From NCBI RefSeq assembly GCF_963678635.1, contig NC_087064.1, positions 77,728,512-77,788,511 on the forward strand: 60,000 nt of DNA, written 5' to 3'. This document shows positions 36,623 through 46,260 of the stretch, one piece after another. Position 1 is the first letter of the stretch. The number at the start of each line of letters is the position of its first letter. Position numbers and translations under genes: made by a program. The notes under the pieces were generated by a model. That model did not search any database. It was not told the origin of the DNA and was given only the letters and a program-made list of their open reading frames with translations. This DNA is from Symsagittifera roscoffensis. Taxonomy: Eukaryota; Xenacoelomorpha; Acoela; Convolutidae.

Positions 36623-36725
36623 TGTCATCCGGCAGAATGGCACATACTCCCCGGACAAGTCTCCATCAATGTCCCTATTGATCGCACAACACCGGGTTAT
36701 CGTCAAGTAGGTATCCAGTTTTCTG
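36623..36725 (-). pseudogene. Misplaced fragment of pol linker
   Basis: The stretch 'actccccggacaagtctcc' and the following 60 bases resemble 47,342-47,400 and especially 23,968-24,030, the DNA just before the macro-like domain. It lies directly against the LTR-like repeat, far from its normal place in the element. It appears to be a rearrangement junction. Confidence 0.6.
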
Positions 36726-37394
36726 TAACCAATCTTACAAATTGCATAAAAAATTGAAATTTATCTACTCCACCTCAACTCACTACGTGTTCACAAATGG
36801 CATCGTACTACATCTCACTGCCTTTCAAAATTTTCACAAAATTTGCACCATGAGAAGTGTCCTAGATAAAATTTCTTTTCTGACTACTTACGTCGTCTTG
36901 TTATAAAACTTCCTTTCGCTCTTTGTGATTAAAAAGTGGGACGTGGCACGGCCACGCACCCGTTAAAATTAACTTAACTTCACTCACCAAGTATAATTAG
37001 TCATTTATGCGGTCCTTTCAATATTAAAACTAAGAAACTCTGTGGCTAGGAAAGTTATTGAGTTACCCACCCTTCTCGAGCGAATTTACTCAAACTTACC
37101 ATGTCGCCACACAGTGAATTTGTGTCTTACACAGGTTAAAAACTTCAGTCGGGAATAAATAGGTAAATATACTCACCTATGCTCCTTATATACATACATA
37201 GATAGTAGTAACTAAAATCAACAATTTCAACAATTTTAACAATTGCAACAATTTTCAAAGTTTGGTCTGACCAAACTAAATCAAAACAAAAAGTTTAACA
37301 AGTTCAATAATCAAAACTTGGTTGATTTGTTCAAGTTTTTACACACAAAGACAATCAAGTTTTTTTCTCCTTCTCTTCTCTTCTTCGGTCATCT
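36726..37394 (-). other. 3' non-coding region of copy I
   Basis: AT-rich DNA between the end of ORF4b and the pol-linker fragment. It shows short repeats of 'caatttcaacaatttt' at 37,220-37,260 and no coding similarity. Confidence 0.5.
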
Positions 37395-39017
37395 TCATTC
37401 CATCATTTCTCCATCCTGATGTTCAGCGTCACTGTCTTCCAGAACTTTCTCTAACATGTCCAGAGAGTTGCGGGCCGTGCCCCAACCCTCCTGTTCCAAC
37501 AGCCTCGGTTTGCAACAAGGTAGCAAGTCCACATTCACCTTCTGCTCCCGGTTCCTGCAAAAGCTGTTGTGAAGACATAGGCTCACGTTTCGTTCTAGGT
37601 CAGCTCTTAAGACCTCTTTCTTCTCATCTTCAGTAACACAAGGCGCTCCAGCTACTCGCTTCACCGCCGTGGTGACCGCGTTTCTATGCGTCAGGAAAGC
37701 TCTCTTATAGGCTCCTGGTCCTATGTATAGCTGGAAAGATTGATAGGCTTCCGTGTTCCTTGACATGTGACGCTTCGCACGTTCATACATCCAAGATGTC
37801 ATCACTGCACGGAACCAAGGCATCAATCTTTGCCTTGACCATATTCTTTCGATGGCTTTAGGTATTCTCAGAACCTTGCAGGTGGTTCTGAAAAGATCCA
37901 ATTCACTACTCATTTTCACGTTGCTCAGCTGTTCAGGAGTCGGCACGGCCGTCTCCTGCTCACTTGTGTCTGCATTAGCCTCCAACCATCTCACTGCTAG
38001 CATGGCGCTAACCACCACGATTGACACTGGTTGATTCTGATCGGGCAACCCCGTGGAGTACAACTCCTCCACGTCCCATACTAGGATCAGATTCCCGCGT
38101 TTGGGATACCACAACCTCTGCGCCAAGAAGTGGCAAGGATACTCCCCATAGGTTCTCACTATGTTCCTTCGGGTCCGATACCCTGAGGCTCCCAGCAACG
38201 GTTCCACTTCCATCAGAATTCTATGTAAGTCGTCTTTCTCTTCTATGGTGGGGAATTCAGTGGGTAACGCTCCACTCGCTTTCTGCTTCTGGAACTCACT
38301 CACGTTGCCTTCGTTCAGTCTCATGAACTCTTCACCCACAACGTTTTGCAACTCGCCTTCGGATCTCTTCGGGACTGCCCGAAAGATCTTTGCCAACAAG
38401 TCATATGACCTTTCTGACATTCTGGCCAAACTCACGCACTTTGGCACAGAGAAAAGTGGGTCAACCAACACGTGTTGCGTCCTCGCATCCATCACTACCA
38501 TGTGCGTGGGATACTTGCTATTACAGTATGGCGCGGAGCTTGAACCCACCATATATTTTGAACCAGTAGGTCTGTGATAGGCTTCACTATCCTTCAGATT
38601 CATTTCATTCTCCAGGGCTTCTCGCCAGCCTCCAATCTTTTGCTCTGTCTGTAATGCTCCAGGGAATATTTCCACGCTGAGGGACGTCACTAGCTCATGG
38701 GCACGCTCCAAGCGATCGAGCGATTCTATCGAACTCGTCATGCTACAAAATCCCAAGGCTGTGATCAGGTTTACGTCCGTCACCCCATGGCAGTCCGCGA
38801 CCAACTCCATGGCACTCTTATCTGACATGCTCAATCTTCCGTACAATCGTGCCAGTTGTCGATGCTGCTCGCTCAGCGTAATCAGGCAGTGTCCCATGTT
38901 ACAAACATGTCCTTCCATCCCACTGTATTGAGCCAAGCATGTGCCTTGCTTCAACCAATTACTCGATGTACCTTCCTCGGACAGCTCCGTGGACGGGTTG
39001 CTCTTCCTCTTCGTCAA
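37395..39017 (-). CDS. ORF4b, protein of unknown family (about 540 codons)
   Basis: The frame is open for 540 codons and ends TGA AGA TGA. There is no convincing own start: the frame continues directly from ORF4a, separated only by one in-frame TGA at 39,018-39,020, and the first codon after that stop is TTG. The pair may be one 956-residue protein interrupted by a nonsense change, or ORF4b may be read by readthrough. Two decayed relatives (12,119-13,045 and 15,541-16,467) confirm it is a regular family gene. Visible features are a CNMGHCLITLSEQH block, 'VADCHGVTDVNLITALGF', 'TYGEYPCHFLAQRLWYPK' and an acidic C-terminus. I see no signal peptide or clear membrane anchor, so an envelope protein is unlikely. 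Function unknown. Confidence 0.7.
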   Translation of the reverse strand: MTKRKSNPSTELSEEGTSSNWLKQGTCLAQYSGMEGHVCNMGHCLITLSEQHRQLARLYGRLSMSDKSAMELVADCHGVTDVNLITALGFCSMTSSIESLDRLERAHELVTSLSVEIFPGALQTEQKIGGWREALENEMNLKDSEAYHRPTGSKYMVGSSSAPYCNSKYPTHMVVMDARTQHVLVDPLFSVPKCVSLARMSERSYDLLAKIFRAVPKRSEGELQNVVGEEFMRLNEGNVSEFQKQKASGALPTEFPTIEEKDDLHRILMEVEPLLGASGYRTRRNIVRTYGEYPCHFLAQRLWYPKRGNLILVWDVEELYSTGLPDQNQPVSIVVVSAMLAVRWLEANADTSEQETAVPTPEQLSNVKMSSELDLFRTTCKVLRIPKAIERIWSRQRLMPWFRAVMTSWMYERAKRHMSRNTEAYQSFQLYIGPGAYKRAFLTHRNAVTTAVKRVAGAPCVTEDEKKEVLRADLERNVSLCLHNSFCRNREQKVNVDLLPCCKPRLLEQEGWGTARNSLDMLEKVLEDSDAEHQDGEMME

Positions 39018-40265
39018 TCACATGGCCAGCAGGTGATGTATCATGGCCAGATCATGTAAACTCGCATCATCATCCCTTTCTAACATGACATCCGCGGTCA
39101 TGTCCCAGATTAAGCCTGCGTTTGGATGGGGACACCAGGAAGGCTTCATGAGTTCCCACATCACTACTAGACTGGTTTTCAAGGGACCGTCCCAAGAACC
39201 ACAATCAAAACTCACTTGCCCTTTTAGCTCGGGAATCGAGGGTTCGATTACTCGTTCTTCCAAAATAATTCCAAGCTTGGGTTGTTCCACCATCAACATT
39301 CCAATTTCCTTAATCCGTTCAACCCAGAAGTTGAGCACGGTGACTTGCTCGTAGTCGAAGTATGCTTCCCTGGCTTCTTCGTTCACGAAGGGATTATACG
39401 CCATCCCTGGTATGCCAGACACGTATTGGAACGACTTCAGTTTCCCTAGTGTTGCAAACTCTTTTTGTCCTCTGACCGCTTCAATCAAGTCTCGACTCAC
39501 TTTCAATTCTTTGTTGGAGTATCTTCTCACTTCTTCCAACTTGCGATAGCTTTCCATATCATTCGACTCCTTGCTTGGCACGGTCAATGGCATGTCCTGA
39601 TATAGCTCTAGGAGTGCCCTAAGGAAGTTCCTTTCGCAATCAACTCCCTTTTGCCGAATGATCTTTATACATTCTCCCAACACAGGAGTGGGGATGCGAT
39701 CCACCACGAACCTGACAAAGCAAAGGGCATCCTTACGCTTAGCCGATGCTATCGCTGAATCGTCTTTCGAAATCAATGCTCGTAGAGCTTCCATTAACTC
39801 TAGCTCCTGTTCTCGTGATTTCGAGTCATTACTGGCTTCATACTCCGCCTTTTTGATGCCCATCAAGCACCAAGCCAGTCGTACTTGCAGATCAGTTCTC
39901 ACGCAAGGATGAGCCAGGTATGCTGCCACAGTAGCAGGTGCATTCATCGTCTCATCGAAGTATTTCTGCAGGGCCGCCCTCCAAGAAATTTCTAGCAGTT
40001 TTTCCAATGCAATTTCATTCGCTTCTGATGACATTACTGTGCCATACTCTTTTCGATTGAAGTTAGAGTTCTCCGTAAGCCCTTTCAGATATTCTTGCAT
40101 GGCCCGCTTTTCACTCCAAGCCATCAGGTGCCCTCTCGCGGAGTTCCTCGCTTTCAACATCTCCACATAACCCCCTGCCGGATCTCCCATGTGGACCGAT
40201 TCCGGCACATTTATTCGACTGTACTCGACCAAGTCGAGTTGTCCTTCCAGTTTCAACTTGGCCAT
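39018..40265 (-). CDS. ORF4a, protein of unknown family (415 codons)
   Basis: The start is an ATG at 40,265, supported by the parallel start of the decayed copy at 17,651. The frame runs 415 codons to a TGA, after which it stays open into ORF4b. The first 200 residues look helical and charged, with GGYVEMLKARNSARGHLMA near 32-50 and CVRTDLQVRLAWCLMG near 120-135 as the most conserved blocks. Later segments include 'SFDCGSWDGPLKTSLVVMWELM' near 365. I recognise no enzyme motif, zinc finger or membrane segment. It starts 150 bases downstream of the ORF3 stop. Function unknown. Confidence 0.7.
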   Translation of the reverse strand: MAKLKLEGQLDLVEYSRINVPESVHMGDPAGGYVEMLKARNSARGHLMAWSEKRAMQEYLKGLTENSNFNRKEYGTVMSSEANEIALEKLLEISWRAALQKYFDETMNAPATVAAYLAHPCVRTDLQVRLAWCLMGIKKAEYEASNDSKSREQELELMEALRALISKDDSAIASAKRKDALCFVRFVVDRIPTPVLGECIKIIRQKGVDCERNFLRALLELYQDMPLTVPSKESNDMESYRKLEEVRRYSNKELKVSRDLIEAVRGQKEFATLGKLKSFQYVSGIPGMAYNPFVNEEAREAYFDYEQVTVLNFWVERIKEIGMLMVEQPKLGIILEERVIEPSIPELKGQVSFDCGSWDGPLKTSLVVMWELMKPSWCPHPNAGLIWDMTADVMLERDDDASLHDLAMIHHLLAM

Positions 40266-40414
40266 GTTGATTCGCGAGGGCCTATAATCTTCAAGTCCTC
40301 CAGATCCACATTGACTGATGATTTACATTTCTAACTTAGTGTCTGCCAGGGTTCGCGCCGTCTTCTTCGACCTTGTGGCGGTTACGGTCAGACCTGCCAA
40401 GAGCATAGGGGGTA

Positions 40415-43400
40415 TCAGATTCTCTTTTTCTCCCCTGTCAGCGTTGTACTATCTCCCTGCCCGCTCTCGCCTGAACGACCTGCGCTCGTTAAAGAGGTCA
40501 CCACTGCGTTGGCTCTTGACTTCACCACTCTCGGGTTCATGGCTCGACTTCCTGTCTTCCCTTTTAGTCGCTTCAGCCCTTTCCTGGCTCGTCTGACAGG
40601 TAATTTCTTTGCAACATGCTGATCATCGGCACTGTCTTCTGTTACTGACTCGGTCAGAACATCCGACTCCATGGAGCTCACTATTTTTTCCAGGACCTCA
40701 CGCATGATGGGTTGGTTCAATCCCACCTTCATTATGGACTGCGTCCCATATCGCCTTATCACGTCCCAAGATTTCTCCATGAAGTTTACTCGGCTCCAGA
40801 TTGCTCCTGTCTTGCCTTCCAACTCCATTTGATATCTTTCCCATTCTTCTTCTGGTAATGTGCTGAGGAACGATATCTTCATTGACTCTTCGATTTTCCT
40901 CCTCCTTGGTGATTCATAAAGCAGTTTCTGCGGATCCCTGCTTCGGCACTCTCTAGCCTGGCTTATTGGATCCATCGGAGATAGATCGGCCGACGCCTCC
41001 TTTGTAGGAGACATGAAGGACGATGGTGCCATTAACAATAAACTCCCATCGACTTCCCCATCGTCATCTTCACTGAACCGGTACTCTAGCAAGTCCCTTT
41101 CCAACGCTCCTAGATCGGTCTCTCCCGGTTTTTCCGTCTTACTTCCGGTCTCATCATCGTTATCGTCCTGATCCATCAATTCATCGTCGTCCGCATCAGG
41201 TTTCGGCCTAGGTCCCGAGGGTCCTTGTCGTGCGTCTGCGCCCGAATCTGGCCGAGCCGGTACGGCCATGTCTCCTGCATGATAAAACAATTCTTCATTG
41301 ACCAGGAACTCTACCAACTCCTCGCCATGTGGAGCCAGGTCTTCTATCGTTATATATGAGCCTCCTCTGCTCTCCCTTGCCACCTCCTGCATCACTACCT
41401 TCGCTTCTCCTGACCACTTCAGTCTCGATAAGTCATCCGCGGAAGAATACACTTCTTTCCACGTTTCAGCCGAGACCTCTGGTCTCCTGGAGGGTAGTGC
41501 TTTGATCTTTTTCCTGCTCCAGGCATCGGGAAATGAGAAGTCGAACGTATGCGCGGCAGCAACGTTCCAGCTGATGAAGCGCGGCTCCATCCCTCCATTC
41601 CACTTCAGCATTCTCTTCTCCGCGTCACGAGCTGCTCCGATACGAGGGGCAATGATGGGAGATGTGACTCCCAACAACATCCTCCTTATCGGTGGATATC
41701 GATGGCATTGGTCCGGCAGCGGCCTGGACCCATGAAGCCATGTTTGTTGATTCTCTTTTGCATGGGCATAGGCTCCCGGCAATTGAGGTACTACCACAGC
41801 CTCTCCTGTATCTTTCACCACTGGTCTCAAATTCCAGAGTTTTGGGTTAAACTGGATGTGGGACAGATCCTCACGGCCCATTCGGCATTTGAAGTGGTTG
41901 TTGAAGTCCATCAACACCCAACCTGGCTCTGCTATTCTTCCGAACAGCCTATCATCGCTAGCCAGCTTTCTCAGTTCACTCTGCTCTACCCAATTCAGCA
42001 CGGAACAATCCACTACTGAGACCAGGTTGACGTACAACACTGAATTCCTGTACGCTTTAACTTGCACATCCGGGAACGCAAAGGACATCACCGGTCCATA
42101 CACCACTGTGACGAATTCCCTCAGTCCGTGGACCAGAGCCAACGGATCAATCCGCATCATGACAGCTAAGTCTGTTAGTAAGGGCATGCCACAATACTGC
42201 TTACATTCGCTTGCGTTCGTCGCCACTTTGTCCTCTCCTGTGACGCTTCTGTTTTGTTGCAAGAGGTATTGAAGTAGGAGAGTCCTCCAGTCTTTCATCT
42301 TCTTGAGCGAGGCCGTTTCCAACTGTGCATTGAACTCACGACTGGGTCCCTGTAGTTGTTCAGGGTAACGCAATAGCACAAGCAAGTCTCCCAGTCGACC
42401 ATAGGTCATGGCAATCAGAGTCAGGAGTCCATCCAATCTCAAATCGGCCAATGCTTGGGTAAAGAGGTTTGCCGGTCCTTTCACAAAGTTTTCATGACCA
42501 AATGTCACGTATAAGGCTAGCACCAGGCCAATCGACAACTTCCTGAGGTCTTTGACGAAACTCGCGATCAGGTTCCTAGATGCCCTCGGATAGCACGTCG
42601 ATAGGAAAGATGGCGTCCATCCCACTCCCATTCCACCCAAGATAGCATCTGATCGTTCGTACTGTGCCTTTGTGGCCAGCACGTCAGCTTGGAACTTATC
42701 CAGCGACATCGTGTTTACGTCTTGCATCAGTTTCAACATCTTGCCTCCAGCCAACTCCCGGGCATTAAGTAGATTCTTCAGATACGCATGTATCTCTTTA
42801 AATATTGCCGGCGCATGCTCAAACGCGTCCTCACCCAAGGTGCACAGCCTCGGTGACAGGTACAACCATATATTGTTGTGTGGCTTCGTACGCAAAGCCA
42901 TTGCCATGAGGTCCTCCTCTGCTGACGTCATGTTCTTTCTGATCATCCTTCCCTGCTCATTCTCTGCATGATCCATCTGTCTGAACCAGAGATCATCAGC
43001 CACCTGTTGTACTAATAGATGATCGTCACCTACCCCTGGTCTTACCTTCAATAATCTTGCGAAGTTGGACAGCTCCAACCCCAGAACTTCATCTAGCACC
43101 AACCGAGTTGTGCTACAATCTCTGAGTCCCTGTATGGCATTCGAGATGTCAGCCCAAACAGCGGGAAGCTCAGATCTGGACGGATAGTAATTGTCCGGGT
43201 CCACCACTCTGTTTGGGGCAGGAATTATCACGTTAAATATCCCCTCTGCTATCGTCGTGACCATTGTGTACACAAATTGAAGCGGTTCAGGCAACGCAGC
43301 GTAGCCTGGTGACAATACGAAGATCACCTTCACCACATTCATGGTGAAACGTTGTCTTGCTGCTGCCTCTACCTCGGCCATCGCCGAGAGCAGTGTCATT

Positions 43401-43750
43401 ATCGCCTCCCCTATAACTTCGTTACTCGGGATCGATCCATCCGTCAGACGTGACAATAAGCCTCTGCTTTGTAGATGATCATTCGAGCCTGCAACCACTA
43501 TCACCTGCGGCTCCATGCTGACCACTCTCCGTACACTTATCATCATGCCTATCGCCTGTCCCCAGTCCAGTTTAGGCGCCGTTAAGAAAATCACGTCGGG
43601 CCAGAATAGAGAACGGGGCGTATAGAGATAATCGGAGCCGGCCACAACCAGATACTTGGCAGCCTTCATGTCCAAGGGATCATAAGCTGCAAAAAGGCCA
43701 TCGCCTATTGGGGCCTTCAGGTTCCCATATCTCTTATCGTCTCCAACCAC
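40415..43750 (-). CDS. ORF3, 1,100-residue protein with N-terminal SGNH-like region
   Basis: The frame is open from 43,750 or slightly upstream; the first codon of that reading is GTG and the first ATG is at 43,669. It overlaps the end of the SGNH ORF in the -1 frame, so it may need frameshifting or re-initiation. Residues 33-250 resemble a diverged SGNH fold: VVAGSDYLY where GDS would be, then VIVVAGSNDH (like the GxND block), a VIFVLSPG strand, and VGDDHLL (like the final DxxH block). The usual serine is not in GDS form, so activity is doubtful. The middle is helical and unrecognised. Residues about 815-885 are very acidic (DADDDELMDQDDNDD) and the C-terminus is basic (RRARKGLKRLKGKTG), suggesting nucleic-acid or nuclear binding. 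Copies II and III carry decayed versions. Confidence 0.7.
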   Translation of the reverse strand: MVGDDKRYGNLKAPIGDGLFAAYDPLDMKAAKYLVVAGSDYLYTPRSLFWPDVIFLTAPKLDWGQAIGMMISVRRVVSMEPQVIVVAGSNDHLQSRGLLSRLTDGSIPSNEVIGEAIMTLLSAMAEVEAAARQRFTMNVVKVIFVLSPGYAALPEPLQFVYTMVTTIAEGIFNVIIPAPNRVVDPDNYYPSRSELPAVWADISNAIQGLRDCSTTRLVLDEVLGLELSNFARLLKVRPGVGDDHLLVQQVADDLWFRQMDHAENEQGRMIRKNMTSAEEDLMAMALRTKPHNNIWLYLSPRLCTLGEDAFEHAPAIFKEIHAYLKNLLNARELAGGKMLKLMQDVNTMSLDKFQADVLATKAQYERSDAILGGMGVGWTPSFLSTCYPRASRNLIASFVKDLRKLSIGLVLALYVTFGHENFVKGPANLFTQALADLRLDGLLTLIAMTYGRLGDLLVLLRYPEQLQGPSREFNAQLETASLKKMKDWRTLLLQYLLQQNRSVTGEDKVATNASECKQYCGMPLLTDLAVMMRIDPLALVHGLREFVTVVYGPVMSFAFPDVQVKAYRNSVLYVNLVSVVDCSVLNWVEQSELRKLASDDRLFGRIAEPGWVLMDFNNHFKCRMGREDLSHIQFNPKLWNLRPVVKDTGEAVVVPQLPGAYAHAKENQQTWLHGSRPLPDQCHRYPPIRRMLLGVTSPIIAPRIGAARDAEKRMLKWNGGMEPRFISWNVAAAHTFDFSFPDAWSRKKIKALPSRRPEVSAETWKEVYSSADDLSRLKWSGEAKVVMQEVARESRGGSYITIEDLAPHGEELVEFLVNEELFYHAGDMAVPARPDSGADARQGPSGPRPKPDADDDELMDQDDNDDETGSKTEKPGETDLGALERDLLEYRFSEDDDGEVDGSLLLMAPSSFMSPTKEASADLSPMDPISQARECRSRDPQKLLYESPRRRKIEESMKISFLSTLPEEEWERYQMELEGKTGAIWSRVNFMEKSWDVIRRYGTQSIMKVGLNQPIMREVLEKIVSSMESDVLTESVTEDSADDQHVAKKLPVRRARKGLKRLKGKTGSRAMNPRVVKSRANAVVTSLTSAGRSGESGQGDSTTLTGEKKRI

Positions 43751-46260
43751 TGTTGTAGTTCGGGGTAATCCCTCGAATACTCGCCCGGCGTCTGACCGGG
43801 TGGTTTAGCGAATTGTCTGTACATCTTGTGATGTTTGTTGTTGGGCTTGTTCTCCGTCTGGAACTTGCCCTTGCGCACAGGTGGTGTCCTTTCCCGGGTC
43901 CTATCTCGAACGTCGGTGAGCGACCGGGTGTTTAAAGGTCCAAAGGTATTGTCATGAGGCAATCCATCCAGGTCTGCATGTCGGAGTGAGGTCGAGGAGC
44001 TGAATTTCTCCTGCTCTGCTAGCAGCCAATCCACGCCCGGTATCCGATAAAGTCGCGACACTGTGGGACTTTCACCACCAGTCATTCTCATCGCATCCTC
44101 CCGACACGTCAAGGTATTCATATTCAACTTCGCCGACATGTCCGTCTTATACTGACCCCAATGGCTAGGATCTGATCTATTCCAAAGCAGCCTGCTGCCT
44201 GATTCAATTCCCTCCGCTGGCACGGTACTTGTAGACGGTCCTGCCGTCGAAGCAGGATTTGTCGTGGCAGGCGAATCATTCCTCCTAGACGCGGTCTGGG
44301 AGTTGTTTCTATTACTCTGTTCCACCGATCTGCCGAGTCGGCTTCCAATCGACTGCGGCCTGGGAGGAGGAGCAGTCCCCAGCCTGTCTCTCACGTTTGA
44401 GCTCGGAGCGACGGTTACGGCTCCAACCGTCTCCGTTGCCAAGGGCCCTAGACGGTTGGCGAGGAATTCGGGCACGGTTGCCCTTATTCTACTCCCTCCG
44501 GTCAAATTGGTCCGAGCCAAAGGACCGGTCGCCCTCGACTCTTGCTCCACTTCTCTCAGTTGCGTCTGAAACACATCGTTAATCCAATGCCTCCCTCGTT
44601 GGGTATTGAAGTGCACTCCATCTCTGGTGAGCTCGATGTGATCAGTCATGCGTAGCATATTTTCGAGATCCAGGAGTCGCAACTCGCCAGGATTGTTTCT
44701 CACCAGACTGCGGGTCATTTCATTCCACCGCGTCACGTTGCCATTCATGAAATCTGCAGCTATAGTGCCCACCAAAGGATTTGGTGGTATCGTACACAGG
44801 ATCACGAGCTTGGGTCTATACTTTTCTTTCAATTCGTTCAATAGACACACCAATAGAGGTTCCCACTTGTTCTCTGGAGTTACGGGGGCTCTCGAGACGT
44901 CATTAGTCCCCAGCATTATTATTAATGTATCCAGATGATCCTCGCCCTGGAACTCCATCATTTTGATAACTTGAGCCACTGAGGCTCCTCCAAAGGACAG
45001 AGTGGTAGTCTGACCATAGACGAAGATCTCATTCAGATCTCTCACCAGACTGTCTCCAATGATCAAATGGCGACTCCCTGGGGGAAATACTTGGTCGTTC
45101 GTGGCGGGGTTCCAGCTCATGTCATTCAAGCAGGCTCGAGGATTCTCGGCTGGCACTTGCGTGAACTGATGACGTGTCATCAGATTCTTCCTGATATCTA
45201 CCACGCGAGACTTCTCAAAGACTCCACCAGGCGCAGAGCACGCTATCGTGCGGGTTGCTCGCTCCGAGCCATCTGATGAATGATCACGACGCCGGGAAGG
45301 AACGATCCTAGCCAGTGTCCGCTCAGTGCCTCTGTTGATTTCATCCATTGCGGCTCTGGCCACTTGGTTAAATGATTCCTGGAATTGAGGAGCTAGATAA
45401 GTGTCCGAAGGGTCTGGTATCGTGAACCTCTGATTCGAAGCAGACGGTCGCGTCTGCTGAGGAGCCTCGGGCCCTCTTGATGCGCGCAAATCCAGAACCT
45501 CAGGTCCTCTCGATGCGCACAGCTCCTGCGCTGTTGTCCTGGGGCGTGTGTCGTTAGATCCCTCCGAGGGTCTCATGCTCGTCAGAATTTCCGGTGACGC
45601 TTGGCTCACCTTCACCATATACAGCTCCTTCAGGTGCTTTATCTCATCCTCCTTGTAGGCCACCTGCAGATCTTCAAATTTCTTTTTCCATTCGTCTCTC
45701 TCTCGAGCTATGGCCCTGTACTCCTGAAGTTTGGCACACAGCTCACTCTGATCCCTCTCCTTCTTCTCCAGTGCCTCAATCGTTTCCGACGTCTGGATCT
45801 CTATCTCGCTCACTCTCACTCTCTTCAGGGGAGGAGCAGCTGTTGGAGAGTCGACCGAGTGTGACGGGCCTGGCCCATCACGCTGTCTCTTCGCTCCAAT
45901 GAGTGGCTGCGCAGGTTGGACAGGTAAGGGCATCTCACCTATCCGGTGGTCCCTTTGCTCACCTAGTCCTGGCTCACGAGCCAGGTCGTGGCCAGACATT
46001 TCTCCGCGCCTCCATCTCATCAATCGGTTTCGGCCTTTCTCGGCGGTCCCGGACTCACCGAAGGCCAACATCAACACGACTTCTGTAGGGCGATTCCCTC
46101 GACCCTCTCTTCCTAGTGCATTGAGGAGTGCGACCACAAACATCGCCAACCCCGGGTCTTCTCGTGTAAAATCACAATCGATCAGCCGCTGATAGATCTC
46201 GTCTAGAGTCGCTCCTAGACTCGCTGAGAGGAATTCCATGAGTTCGTTAGTGTCACCCAT
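43717..46260 (-). CDS. SGNH/GDSL-type hydrolase protein in env position
   Basis: From the ATG at 46,260 (MGDTNELMEF, a start paralleled in copies II and III) the frame runs 847 codons. The open frame extends 29 codons further upstream without an ATG. Order: N-terminal helical region; coiled coil about residues 158-216; low-complexity spacer with two ASRGPE repeats; SGNH domain about 398-571 with HLIIGDSLVRDL (nucleophile serine), SFGGASVAQV (glycine), IIMLGTNDVSR (asparagine) and TRDGVHFN (Asp and His); then a Ser/Pro-rich tail. All four catalytic blocks are present, so an esterase or lipase-like activity is plausible; the substrate is unknown. It follows pol and a splice-acceptor-like motif. 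SGNH domains are known from some non-LTR elements; in an LTR element this place normally holds env. Confidence 0.85.
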   Translation of the reverse strand: MGDTNELMEFLSASLGATLDEIYQRLIDCDFTREDPGLAMFVVALLNALGREGRGNRPTEVVLMLAFGESGTAEKGRNRLMRWRRGEMSGHDLAREPGLGEQRDHRIGEMPLPVQPAQPLIGAKRQRDGPGPSHSVDSPTAAPPLKRVRVSEIEIQTSETIEALEKKERDQSELCAKLQEYRAIARERDEWKKKFEDLQVAYKEDEIKHLKELYMVKVSQASPEILTSMRPSEGSNDTRPRTTAQELCASRGPEVLDLRASRGPEAPQQTRPSASNQRFTIPDPSDTYLAPQFQESFNQVARAAMDEINRGTERTLARIVPSRRRDHSSDGSERATRTIACSAPGGVFEKSRVVDIRKNLMTRHQFTQVPAENPRACLNDMSWNPATNDQVFPPGSRHLIIGDSLVRDLNEIFVYGQTTTLSFGGASVAQVIKMMEFQGEDHLDTLIIMLGTNDVSRAPVTPENKWEPLLVCLLNELKEKYRPKLVILCTIPPNPLVGTIAADFMNGNVTRWNEMTRSLVRNNPGELRLLDLENMLRMTDHIELTRDGVHFNTQRGRHWINDVFQTQLREVEQESRATGPLARTNLTGGSRIRATVPEFLANRLGPLATETVGAVTVAPSSNVRDRLGTAPPPRPQSIGSRLGRSVEQSNRNNSQTASRRNDSPATTNPASTAGPSTSTVPAEGIESGSRLLWNRSDPSHWGQYKTDMSAKLNMNTLTCREDAMRMTGGESPTVSRLYRIPGVDWLLAEQEKFSSSTSLRHADLDGLPHDNTFGPLNTRSLTDVRDRTRERTPPVRKGKFQTENKPNNKHHKMYRQFAKPPGQTPGEYSRDYPELQQWLETIRDMGT

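Noticed and set aside
37395-40265. ORF4a/ORF4b as an envelope glycoprotein.
   Set aside because: No signal peptide, cleavage site, fusion peptide or membrane anchor can be seen in either frame.
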